64,000 nucleotides of DNA from CBDHCC01 sp965261015. Its GTDB lineage: Bacteria; Pseudomonadota; Alphaproteobacteria; Sphingomonadales; Sphingomonadaceae. The translations under genes and the position numbers were made by a program. The stretch is from positions 434,001-498,000 of the forward strand of contig CBDHCC010000002.1 in the NCBI GenBank assembly GCA_965261015.1. Direction: 5' to 3'. Below the pieces are notes generated by a model. That model searched no databases, was not told the origin of the DNA, and worked only from the letters and a program-made list of their open reading frames with translations. Shown piece by piece: positions 16,989 through 28,820 of this stretch. Numbering within the stretch: position 1 is the first letter of the stretch; each line of letters begins with the position of its first letter.

Positions 16989-17978
16989 TCACCGGTTCAG
17001 CGCCGCCATCTGCGGGGCCGCGTAACGGGTGCCCTCCGCCGCGCCGGGCGGCAGCAACTCGTCGATGCGGCCCCGGTCGGCCGGCGTCAGCTCGACCTCC
17101 AGCGCGGCGACGTTCTCCGCCAGCCGGTCGAGCGAGCGCGTGCCCGGGATTGGCACGATGTCGTCCCCCTGCCCCAGCACCCAGGCGAGCGCGAGCTGGG
17201 CGGGCGTGCAGCCCTTGTCCGCCGCCAGCGTCCGGATGTGCTCGACCAGCCGCAGGTTGGCCGCGAAAGCCTCGCCCTGGAAGCGGGGATGGCGGCGGCG
17301 CGAATCGTCGGCGGCGAAGTCGTCAGGCGAGGTGATCGCGCCGGTCAGGAAGCCGCGGCCCAGCGGGCTGTAGGGCACGAAGCCGACGCCGAGCTCTCGC
17401 ACGGTGTCCAGCAATTCGCCCTCCGGATCGCGCGACCACAGCGAATATTCCGTCTGCAACGCGCTGATCGGATGTTCGCGGTGCGCGCGGCGCAGGGTGT
17501 CGGGCGCGGCCTCCGACAGGCCCAGAAAGCGCACCTTGCCCGCTTCGACCAGACGGCCCATCGCGCCGACCGTCTCCTCGATCGGCACGGCCGGGTCGAC
17601 GCGATGCTGGTAATAGAGGTCAATGTGATCCAGCCCGAGCATCCGCAGGCTGCGATCGCAGGCCTCCGCGACGTAGGACGGGGTGCCGTCCACGCGAAGG
17701 AACGCGCCCGTGTCGGCGTCGCGCACATTGCCGAACTTCGTCGCCACCACCACCCCGTCGCGCCGGTCGCGGACCGCGCGCCCGACCAGCGCCTCGTTCT
17801 TGCCCACCCCGTACATGTCGGCCGTGTCGAGAAGCGTGACGCCCAGTTCCAGGGCCTTGTGGATGACCCCCACCGACCGGTCGTCGTCGGCCGCCCCGTA
17901 GAAATCGGACATGCCCATGCAACCCAGCCCCATCGCGGAGACGGTCAGGCCCTGGGTGCCAAGCGTGCGGTGCTGCAT
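16989..17978 (-). CDS. Aldo/keto reductase
   Basis: This 329-residue TIM-barrel oxidoreductase has the catalytic tetrad visible: Asp and Tyr in LLDTADMYG, Lys in VVATKFGNV and His in DLYYQHRVDP. The NADP-binding C-terminal segment is IVPIPGTRSLDRLAENV. It resembles the YakC/AKR13-like group that reduces aldehydes with NADPH. It lies between the rplJ leader and the defence island; whether it belongs to the island or to an older insertion cannot be told. Confidence 0.9.
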   Translation of the reverse strand: MQHRTLGTQGLTVSAMGLGCMGMSDFYGAADDDRSVGVIHKALELGVTLLDTADMYGVGKNEALVGRAVRDRRDGVVVATKFGNVRDADTGAFLRVDGTPSYVAEACDRSLRMLGLDHIDLYYQHRVDPAVPIEETVGAMGRLVEAGKVRFLGLSEAAPDTLRRAHREHPISALQTEYSLWSRDPEGELLDTVRELGVGFVPYSPLGRGFLTGAITSPDDFAADDSRRRHPRFQGEAFAANLRLVEHIRTLAADKGCTPAQLALAWVLGQGDDIVPIPGTRSLDRLAENVAALEVELTPADRGRIDELLPPGAAEGTRYAAPQMAALNR

Positions 17979-18514
17979 GGGGGTGGTCTCCTGATGGTTT
18001 GGGATGGGAACGCGCGGGCTTGGGTCAGGGGTGCAGGGTCACCGCTAAGACCTGTCCGCGCCGAGCCTGTCGAAGCGCCGCTCTTCTCCGCGTGCGTTGA
18101 CGCAGAAAGAAGGGCGGGGCTTCGACAAGGTCGTTATCTCTTTTCCACAGCCGACAGGCCCACGTCGGGCGGGAGCGCGAGTTCCGCATTCGGTGTGCTT
18201 GCTCATAGGGACTTTTCCGCTCCAAATTTGTGTCTCGCTTGTTCTTGGTTTTTCGCCTTTTCCGGCCGGTTTCCAGTGGGTTAGCTATAGCCCAAATGGC
18301 GTTCGAGTGAAACTGGCTCAGGCGACCCGATTTGATCGCAGCGCAAAAATTGGCTGTTTTCCGTCAGCCCGAGACAGAATAGCCATTTCTGCATGGCAAA
18401 ATCCATACCACTTTTTAGGCGTCGCTCTGCCGGAATAGCGGAATGCGGACTGCGGACAGTGGTGTACTTTCGCCAGTCCGAACGCCTCTGAATTGCCCCG
18501 TTCTAAAAAGACCG
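17979..18514. other. Intergenic region with an imperfect palindromic repeat; possible island edge
   Basis: No convincing gene is present. At 18061-18132 an imperfect inverted repeat carries the core CTGTCGAAG and its complement CTTCGACAAG, a diverged copy of the element also found at 31395 and 38313. From about 18200 the sequence becomes visibly more AT-rich, matching the composition shift expected at an island boundary. No direct repeat shared with the integrase-side flank (31289-31400) was found by eye. Confidence 0.5.
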
Positions 18515-22051
<3,537 letters not shown>

Positions 22052-22324
22052 GAATGGAGAGTGGTAGGTTCGCTCGGGGGTTCGGCGCAAGGAGGATGGT
22101 TCATCGGGCAGACGAGCTTTGGCCAACTGCTGGCCGTCTCCTGCCTGTCCGGTTCTGAATGCAAAAATGTGTAAAGCTGCCGTTCGTTTGGCCCACCGCA
22201 GATGTTAGCAGCCGCCAACTAGCCCCACATTCGCGATCTCAAATTCGCTTCCTGAAACCCATCAGTCTGGCATAACCGTCTTCTCGAACGCGATCGGAGC
22301 CGAGCCCAAGGATGTTACTTTAGT

Positions 22325-23671
22325 ATGCTCGATCAAATGTTCACAGCAGAGAACTTCCGCCGCATCTATGATTCCGAGAACCGCAAGGGTCTCGATCTGG
22401 CGAGCCGTTACTTTCCGTCGCTCGAACCGCTCACGTTCGCAGTCCGCGACAAGGTGCAGGACATCCGCGATCACCGCGCCAAACAGGCGACGATAACGGC
22501 GGATGTGTTCGAGGCGACATTGCTCGACCTGAAAGAAGAGCTCACCACCGTGAAGGCGAATAAATCCGCCGCCGTCGATACCCTGATGGACGAGATCAGT
22601 CAGAAAGTGCTCAAACAGACCTTCAAAATCGAGCTGTCCAAAAAGGACGGTCCGAATGGAAAGCCGGTTTTCTGCATCGACGCCGAACCCGAGACTTTTT
22701 TCGTCATTAAGCAGCTTCAGCGTAACATCAACCGCATCTATGGCGTCAAGCAAGCGAACCGGCACGAGCTTGTCTGCCAGGTTCGCGACATGCTGGGCGG
22801 CAGCTTTCCCTTCGAGCTGGTCCGAACCGATATTTCTTCGTTCTATGAGAGCATAAACAGAAAGAAGCTGATCGAAAAGCTCGACACAGACCAGCTTCTA
22901 AGCCCAGCTTCGAAGAAGTATATCAAGCAAGTACTGCTCTCCTATGGCGTGAAGTCCGGCACCTCAGTCGGCTTACCGCGCGGCGTCGGCATCAGTGCCT
23001 ATCTAGCCGAGTTATATCTACGTCCCGTAGATAACGCGATCCGAGCGATCCCCGGTCTGGTCCTATACTGTCGGTTCGTCGATGATATCGTGGCTATCTT
23101 CGCTCGGCCCCCCGCCGGCGACAGCCTCGGTTCCTATAAGGACCTGATCATCGACATTTTGGGAAAAAACGGGCTGGTGCATAACGCCGCAAAAACGCAT
23201 GAATTTGCCTTTCCGGACCCGAACCCACAGGTCTTCGAATACCTCGGTTACAAATTTAGCGTGAGTGCCGGTAAATGCGGTATCGGACCCAGTACGGCGA
23301 AGGTGGACAAATATCGCGCACGGATGGAAGCCGCGTTTGAGGAGTATTGGCTGGAGCGCTCGTTGCGCACGCGGCGCGCCTATCGGCTGTTGATCTGGCG
23401 CGTAAAGTTCTTGACCGGCAACACGAGGCTATCAAACAGCAAATCGCGTGCGGCTACCGGGATCTACTACAACAACTCGATCGCGACCGACCTGTCGAGC
23501 TTGGGCCAGCTCGACAAGGAGCTAAAGGCGTTGATCGCATCCCTGCATAGCAGCAGCCTGCAGAAGAATTTGAAGAATCTCAAATTTACCAGCGGGTTCG
23601 AGCAACGTCGGTATCATCATTTCAGCGCGCGGGAATTGCTGATGATCGTAAGGGCATGGAAACATGGCTAA
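22325..23671 (+). CDS. drt3a: Defence reverse transcriptase, DRT3 first subunit (UG3-like)
   Basis: This 448-residue RT has the palm motifs in order: VRTDISSFYESI (motif A, D169), GLPRGVGISAYLAEL (216-230), YCRFVDDIVAIF (FVDD at 251-254, catalytic pair D253/D254), NAAKTHEFAF, and FEYLGYKF. There is no maturase or endonuclease domain, so it is not a group II intron enzyme, and no retron msr/msd was recognised beside it. It overlaps the next RT gene by 8 bases. Two adjacent RTs of about 450 and 690 residues are the hallmark of DRT type 3 (UG3 plus UG8), an antiphage system. The naming rests on architecture and motif recognition, not a database search. The sequence is visibly richer in AT than the flanking core genes. 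Confidence 0.8.
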   Translation: MLDQMFTAENFRRIYDSENRKGLDLASRYFPSLEPLTFAVRDKVQDIRDHRAKQATITADVFEATLLDLKEELTTVKANKSAAVDTLMDEISQKVLKQTFKIELSKKDGPNGKPVFCIDAEPETFFVIKQLQRNINRIYGVKQANRHELVCQVRDMLGGSFPFELVRTDISSFYESINRKKLIEKLDTDQLLSPASKKYIKQVLLSYGVKSGTSVGLPRGVGISAYLAELYLRPVDNAIRAIPGLVLYCRFVDDIVAIFARPPAGDSLGSYKDLIIDILGKNGLVHNAAKTHEFAFPDPNPQVFEYLGYKFSVSAGKCGIGPSTAKVDKYRARMEAAFEEYWLERSLRTRRAYRLLIWRVKFLTGNTRLSNSKSRAATGIYYNNSIATDLSSLGQLDKELKALIASLHSSSLQKNLKNLKFTSGFEQRRYHHFSARELLMIVRAWKHG

Positions 23672-24611
23672 GCGCCGCGTCTCCCTCACTCACCGAAAAC
23701 AACGGTCCATCCTCACGGACATGCTGCCGTTCGAGGTGCCGCCGACATTTTCCAACCGGGGCTATTATCGTTTCCTGCGCGACAACAGCGTGGAGATCGA
23801 AAAAGGTCAGTTGCGCTGGGTTTGCAAGACCGACGCGCTCGACCGCACCATGCGACTACTGTTTGGCATCAAGGCTGCCACGCCCATCAATGCCGAAGTC
23901 GTGATCGAATGGGGCAAGGAGAAAACCAGGCGGTCAGTGCCCTACAACAAGTGCGAAATGGCGACAATACCGTTCAACTTCCGAGTCGCGCACAATTTGG
24001 ACGGTCGCACCTTAAGCGTCGTCCACCCGCGCAACCAGGTCGTGGTCGCAAGCTTCTACGCAACCCATAGCGCGCTGATCATCTACCACACGTCGGTCAG
24101 CGAATTTTCGATCCGCCACCCGGTGTCGGTGTCACGCTATGCTTATTTCAAGGACAGGTTGCATGAAGAGCGGCTGGATTCCGTGGCAGGGCTGGAGGAG
24201 GAGGATCGCGAGTACGAGCAGCTCGGCTCCTACTTTGTGTACCGGAGATACGGAAACATCCACCGCTTCTTCGAATCCTACAAATACCATCGCAGCGAGA
24301 AGAAATACGATGCGATGGTGCAGATTGATGTCAGCAAGTGCTTCGACAGCATCTATACCCACTCGCTGCCTTGGGCCGTACTGGGCAAAGATCAGACAAA
24401 ATTTAAGATGGAGGATTCGAAGGGCACCTTCGGGGGGCGCTTTGACTCCCTTATGCAGCACTTAAATCATAAAGAGACAAACGGCATTGTCATCGGCCCC
24501 GAGTTTTCGCGGATTTTCGCTGAGATCATTTTGCAGTCGGTGGATGCCGAGCTGCTCAAGCAATTGGCGAAGGCCAACCTCCACCACAAACTGGATTACG
24601 AGATTTTCCGC

Positions 24612-24615
24612 TACG
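24612..24615. repeat. Target site duplication TACG, left copy (right copy 25860-25863)
   Basis: TACG directly precedes the IS at 24612-24615 and directly follows it at 25860-25863. Collapsing the two copies restores CGCTACGTCGATGAC, encoding R-Y-V-D-D. Four-base duplications are typical of the IS407 subgroup of the IS3 family. Confidence 0.85.
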
Positions 24616-24647
24616 TGACGTGACCCCCAGCTTTCCTCCAGCTGGGA

Positions 24648-25493
24648 TTAGAGCCGAGCGGCTTTGTTGCGCATGAGCGCGCTTGAAGCAATGGACTGCG
24701 TAGCGGAGCCCGCAGGGCGTAGCGAAGCAGGCCATTGCTTATCCAGTTCGGCGGCGAACGCCGCCGGGGTTGCGTAGCCAAGGGATGTCTCTCCCGGTTG
24801 TAGTCCTCGACCCAGGCCGCGATCTCGACGCGGGCATGCGCGAGGCTGAGGAACAGCGTCTCGTTCAGCAGCTCGTCGCGCATCCGGCCGTTAAAGCTCT
24901 CGCAGAAGCCGTTCTGCATCGGCTTGCCCGGCGCGATGTAATGCCACTCCACGCCGATCTCGCCGCACCATGCGAGCACAGCGTTGCTGGTGAGCTCCGT
25001 GCCGTTATCGCTGACGATCAAGCCGGGCTTGCCGCGCTGGGCGATCAGCTCGGCTAGCTCGCGCACGACACGGCGCCCCGAGATCGAGGTGTCCGGCACC
25101 GCTGCAAGGCACTCCCTCGTCACGTCATCGACCACGTTGAGCACCCGGAACCGCCGGCCTGAGGCCATCTGATCGTGAACGAAGTCGAGGCTCCAGCGCT
25201 GGTTCGGGAGAGCAAGCACCAGGGCCGGCGCCCTCGTGCCAACGGCACGCTTGCGGCTGCGTCGCCGCCTGACCGCCACCTTCCTCCTGATAGATGCGCT
25301 GGGTCTTCTTGCGATTGATCATCACGCCCTCCCGGCGCAGCAGGATATGCAGCCGGCGATAGCCGAACCGCCGGCGCTGGTTCGCCAGCTCGCGCAGCTT
25401 CTCGCGAAGCGCGGCATCATCGTCCCGGGTGGAACGGTAGCGCATGCTCTTGCGATCGGCATCGATGATACGGCACGCCCGCCGCTCGCTCAT
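24648..25493 (-). pseudogene. IS3-family transposase OrfB, frameshifted
   Basis: The N-terminal part (HTH_21-like, RRFGYRRLHILLRREG) is in one frame up to about 25280. The DDE core (NQRWSLDFVHDQMASGRRF, VSDNGTELTS, FCESFNGRMRDELLNE) continues in a second frame. The expected C-terminus (SLGYATPAAF ... MRNKAARL, stop at 24648-24650) lies in a third frame. Two small indels explain this, one near 25271-25283 and one near 24781-24795. The catalytic D, D, E residues are present in the middle frame. The start is uncertain because OrfB is normally made by frameshifting from orfA. Confidence 0.75.
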
Positions 25494-25543
25494 CCCGTGG
25501 CAGGCCTGGAGATGAGCACCAGCTTCCCGCTTCGCGGCGGGCG

Positions 25544-25810
25544 TCAGAACTTTTTTGCCAGAAGATCCTTCAGCGCCGCCTGGTCGAGCATTGCATCGGC
25601 CAGCAAACGCTTGAGCTTCGCGTTCTCGCTCTCGAGCGCCTTCAATCGTCGGGCTTCGGATACCTCCAGCCCGCCATACTTCGACTTCCAGTTGTAGATC
25701 GTCGCTTCCGACACGCCGTGCCGCCGGGCCAGGTCAGCGGTCTTCGCTCCCGCCTCGGCCTCCTTCAACACGCCAATGATCTGCTCTTCTGTAAACCTCG
25801 TTCTCTTCAT
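25544..25810 (-). CDS. IS3-family transposase OrfA
   Basis: This 88-residue protein starts MKRTRFTEEQIIGVLKEAEA. It has a helix-turn-helix (TADLARRHGVSEATIYNWKSKY) and a C-terminal leucine-rich coiled coil (LKALESENAKLKRLLADAML), the standard IS3 OrfA layout. It binds the IS ends. The ATG at 25808-25810 was chosen over a frame to 25855 that begins inside the terminal repeat. Confidence 0.9.
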   Translation of the reverse strand: MKRTRFTEEQIIGVLKEAEAGAKTADLARRHGVSEATIYNWKSKYGGLEVSEARRLKALESENAKLKRLLADAMLDQAALKDLLAKKF

Positions 25811-26981
25811 CTCGTCCGTCCTTCTCTCAGGGCCGGACTCTAATCGAGACGTCACGTCATACGTCGATGACTTTTTCGTATTCTACAATGAGGAGTCCAC
25901 GCAGCTCAAAATTTTCGAGACGCTCCAGGAAATCCTCAAGGGCAAGAAGCTCAGCATCAACACCGCGAAGATCAAGCACTACAAAAAGCCGATCATCACC
26001 GAGATTACGATCGCCAAAGAGCGCATTTCCGCGCTTCTGAATGACGAAATCGACCCAGTCTGCGAGGACGAGCCGCTAATCGATCCAGCGGAACCCCCGA
26101 AGAAAAAGCTGGTTTGCGGGGTCAACGTAAACCGGCTGATCATCCGCTACAAAGCCGCGATCAAGGAAGCCGGCGTCACCTACGGCGACCTCTTGAATTA
26201 CACGTTCGCGATCATCGAGAACAAAATTGAGAAGCTCTTCAAGGCCTATACTGAAAGCGATAAGTCGGTCCCGGACCGCAAGCGTCTGTCCAACGCCCTG
26301 CTGGCGATCATGGAGTTCGCGTTCTTCGCCTATTCCGCGAGCCCTAAGGTCAATCATACTATCCGAATCTGCCGGATGATCGCGACCTCGGTGGGCTTCG
26401 TCCAGGCTCAAGGGTTGCCCTACGAGCAGAAGCACCTGTTGTTCAAGTACGTTCACGATGACGTGATGCAACAGCTCGAAAAGAACACGATGAGCGAGCA
26501 TCGCGAGGTGGAAAGCCTCTACTTGCTGATATCACTCTCTCAGATTGGACGGGAATACTGGCTACCGGTTTCCGTGCTGCTGCGGCATTTCCTGATCCTG
26601 GAGGAAGAGAAGACCGGAAACTACATCCGGCCCACCGGCTTCATGAACCATTTTTCGGTGACGATCCTGCTGTCGTACATTAAGGACAAGGTCAGGTACG
26701 CGAAGCTGAAAGCCTTCGTGGAAGCCGAAATCCTTGCCAAGCTCCGCTACATGAAGGCGCATTGTCCGAACGACGCCGAGACGCTGATCATGCTGCTCGA
26801 CCTCATCGTTTGCCCCTACATCAGTAAGGTAACGAAGGATGCCATCGGGGCTATCTTCGGGCTGGACGCCGCCAGCCTCGCCGGTGTTCAGGCGACTAAT
26901 GACCATTGGTTCACCGCTTGGGGTGACAAATTCGACCTCGGTAAAGAGCTGGACGCAAAGCGCAGTCGTGAGGTATATTAG

Positions 26982-27102
26982 GGTTGGCGCTCCGCTCTAC
27001 CCTTAATGGCTGTTGGCAGCTCACACACAAGCGCCCATCTATCCCCTGGATCAAACGGGGGCCGGGTAATGGGACGGTCGGGGCGGGCCGTTTCTTACCC
27101 AC
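26982..27102 (+). ncRNA. Candidate DRT3-associated structured ncRNA with an ACACACA tract
   Basis: This starts right after the second RT stop codon. GGCGCT (26986-26991) pairs perfectly with AGCGCC (27030-27035). Inside, GGCTG/CAGCT (27008-27012 with 27017-27021, one G-U pair) forms a small hairpin with loop TTGG. The tract ACACACA (27023-27029) is left unpaired between that hairpin and the closing stem. Downstream, CCCC/GGGG (27043-27046 with 27057-27060) and a two-part stem follow: GGGTAA/TTACCC (27064-27069 with 27095-27100) and ACGGTC/GGCCGT (27074-27079 with 27086-27091). From memory, DRT3 requires an ncRNA whose AC-repeat tract templates GT-repeat DNA synthesis. No ORF is plausible here. 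The ends are estimates. Confidence 0.6.
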
Positions 27103-27114
27103 CATCATCCGAAA

Positions 27115-27744
27115 TTACCAGGAGCCTGTCGCCACGTTCGCGGGCAGCTTGAGATTTGTCACCCCGCCGAGATCGTTAATCATGGAAAATGTAGGGAGCT
27201 GTTTGCCATTCGGCGTACCGAACCATGTCTCGGCGACATGGATCAGATCCGAATTGGCCGGACGCTTGCTGAATCTTTCGAGCAACGTGTGAGTGAGGTC
27301 ACAGCATGGTAGGGTAATGAAATCGCCGGTGGCGTTCAGGCTGTCCAAATCGTTCGCTTCGCTGGCGATCGGTCGTTGCAGCATCTTACGCGGGATGTTT
27401 GTGTCGCCCAGCATGCCCGCGAACGACTCCGGGAAGATCGGGGCCATGAAGTCGATGATATGGGCTTCGGTCTGGACCCACATATGGAAGCCGTCGGAAT
27501 CTGCGATGATCCGGCCGCCTTCATCACGGCCGAAAAAGGCGACCTTGGGCTCATCACTGACGCATAGCGCGAGATTACCGGCGGCCGCTGTCGCCGGAAT
27601 TTTGTAACGCGTCTCCAAGATGTAGGCCCCAAAGACAGCGAAAAAGATGCAGGACCGTTCGGCGGTGCCCAGGCCCTCGATCACGCCACGCGCCACCTGA
27701 TGGATATGGTTATACTCGCTGAGGGTGAGGAGAAACTTCTTCAT
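27115..27744 (-). CDS. DUF2026-like protein with a predicted papain/transglutaminase-like triad
   Basis: This 209-residue protein has no signal peptide. I think it belongs to DUF2026, from memory. It shows a possible Cys-His-Asp triad: C32 in AERSCIFFAVFGAYIL, H87 in DGFHMWVQTE and D98 in HIIDFMAPIFPE. The H-x-W-V ... I-I-D-x-M pattern is typical of transglutaminase or papain-like folds. It is convergent with the RT operon; its stop is about 130 bases from the drt3b stop, with the candidate ncRNA between. Its function is unknown; a link to the defence system is inferred only from position. Confidence 0.6.
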   Translation of the reverse strand: MKKFLLTLSEYNHIHQVARGVIEGLGTAERSCIFFAVFGAYILETRYKIPATAAAGNLALCVSDEPKVAFFGRDEGGRIIADSDGFHMWVQTEAHIIDFMAPIFPESFAGMLGDTNIPRKMLQRPIASEANDLDSLNATGDFITLPCCDLTHTLLERFSKRPANSDLIHVAETWFGTPNGKQLPTFSMINDLGGVTNLKLPANVATGSW

Positions 27745-27973
27745 TATGACCTGCGATGACGGATCGGATGGATTAATGGAGTTTTCTCAATTACAGATGG
27801 AATCGCAAGGATAGCCGCAGGGCGAGCCACCGCCCAATTGGGAATTGGAGCAGGTCGCCTGTTTTGTCGGCTTCCGTCATTGCATATCCGTTGCAGATGC
27901 CCCGTTTGACCGACTGCTTGCGGTGCAAGCGTCAGCATCCCGGAACGACAGGTCTTTGGGCGCAAACTAGCCG

Positions 27974-28294
27974 CTAGACGATCGCCTCCAATCCCCTCGC
28001 CTGCACAAGCGCCAGCAGCCGCGATGCCGGTCCCCCTGGCCGCTTCGCCCCCCGCTCCCAGTCGGACACCAGGTTCTTCGACACATTCAAATAGCGAGCA
28101 AACACGGGCTGCGAGACGTGCGCCTCCTCTCGAATGGCGCGGATCGCCTCGGGGCTGAACGCCGGAGCGGGCTCCAGGCAAGCGTCGTCGAACTCGCGCA
28201 TGGTGCGCTTTGTGACATGGCCTGCCTCGGCGAGCCCCTCCAGCATCTCGTGGACAGAGGCGAGCGCCTCACTCCGGTACGTCTTGGTCGCCAT
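27974..28294 (-). CDS. HigA-type helix-turn-helix antitoxin
   Basis: This 106-residue protein has a C-terminal XRE-type HTH (SPEAIRAIREEAHVSQPVFARYLNVSKNLVSDWERG), as in HigA/MqsA-like antitoxins that neutralise the toxin and repress the operon. It overlaps the upstream toxin gene by 26 bases. The toxin-first order is characteristic of HigBA modules. It lies between the DUF2026-like gene and the integrases. Confidence 0.85.
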   Translation of the reverse strand: MATKTYRSEALASVHEMLEGLAEAGHVTKRTMREFDDACLEPAPAFSPEAIRAIREEAHVSQPVFARYLNVSKNLVSDWERGAKRPGGPASRLLALVQARGLEAIV

Positions 28295-28679
28295 TCTCCA
28301 CCTCCATCATTCGCCCGGATGCGATCTCGCCGGCTATCGCGTCCTCGTCCAGGTCGAGCACGATGCGTGCCGCCTTGCGGTATGTCGTCAGCTCGTGCGC
28401 GGTGAGGTTCGCCTTGTCCTTCTTGGCGAAGCCGAACACGAACACTGCACGCGCGCCTTCCCGAAAAAACAGGATCGTGCGGAACCCGCCCGACCGGCCC
28501 TCTCCGGCCCGCGCGACCCTCTGCTTGACCACGCCACCGCCGAGATCGGCGTCGACCAGCCCGGCGTCGGCCCGCGCCACGGCCGCGACAAGCGCCCGAT
28601 CATCGATGCCCTCCTTGCGCGCGAACTTGTCGAACCAGCGGTTCTTGAGGACCCGCGCGGTCGCTTTCACATCATCCAC
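28269..28679 (-). CDS. RelE/HigB-type toxin
   Basis: This 136-residue protein has the RelE/ParE-fold pattern VVKQRVARAGEGRSGGFRTIL, FFREGARAVFVFGFAKKDKAN and a following helix (ELTTYRKAARIVLD). HigB-like toxins are ribosome-dependent mRNA interferases; the reaction is inferred from the family. It is cotranscribed with, and overlapped by, the antitoxin. The acidic tail (DLDEDAIAGEIASGRMMEV) is longer than in minimal RelE proteins. Confidence 0.82.
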   Translation of the reverse strand: MDDVKATARVLKNRWFDKFARKEGIDDRALVAAVARADAGLVDADLGGGVVKQRVARAGEGRSGGFRTILFFREGARAVFVFGFAKKDKANLTAHELTTYRKAARIVLDLDEDAIAGEIASGRMMEVENGDQDVPE

Positions 28680-28820
28680 ATGTCACACCTTGTGTGATGG
28701 CGCAATATCAAACGGTGCAGCTCCTCCATGAGAGATGTGCGCTCGTCTGTCTGCGCAGTCTTGCCGTGGCTGAATGGATTTGGATGACTTGCCCTCCTCG
28801 TGAAGCCGCCCTCTCGCCCC

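Larger units (their letters stand above)
24616..25859 (-). mobile_element. IS3-family insertion sequence (IS407-like group), 1,244 bp
   Basis: Both ends begin TGACGTGAC reading inward, and both have GATTAGAG(C/T)C further in, giving imperfect terminal inverted repeats. The element carries orfA (HTH) and orfB (DDE integrase-like) on the minus strand, with a 4-base target duplication. orfB contains two apparent frameshifts (near 25275 and 24790), so this copy may be unable to transpose. It splits the second RT gene of the DRT3 operon. Confidence 0.88.
23664..26981 (+). pseudogene. drt3b: Defence reverse transcriptase, DRT3 second subunit (UG8-like), interrupted by an IS
   Basis: The 5' part (23664-24615) encodes residues 1-317 and the 3' part (25864-26981) the rest. 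Joined without the IS and one 4-base duplication they total 2070 bases, a 689-residue protein. Motif A is VQIDVSKCFDSIY (Asp near 222). The catalytic box would read FRYVDDFFVFYNEE (V318, D319, D320), and the IS sits inside these codons. As it stands, translation ends FRYVT and lacks both catalytic aspartates and the whole thumb and C-terminal region (GKKLSINTAKIKHYKKP onward). The downstream half has no obvious start. The subunit is therefore predicted non-functional unless the IS excises precisely. The rest of the frame is intact, which suggests a recent insertion. Confidence 0.82.

Noticed and set aside
22127..22324. Upstream gap of the RT operon as the ncRNA location
   Set aside because: No AC or GT repeat tract and no strong nested stems were found; the downstream gap has both.
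22325..26981. Retron interpretation of the RT genes
   Set aside because: There are two RT genes, no recognisable msr/msd inverted repeats upstream and no typical retron effector.
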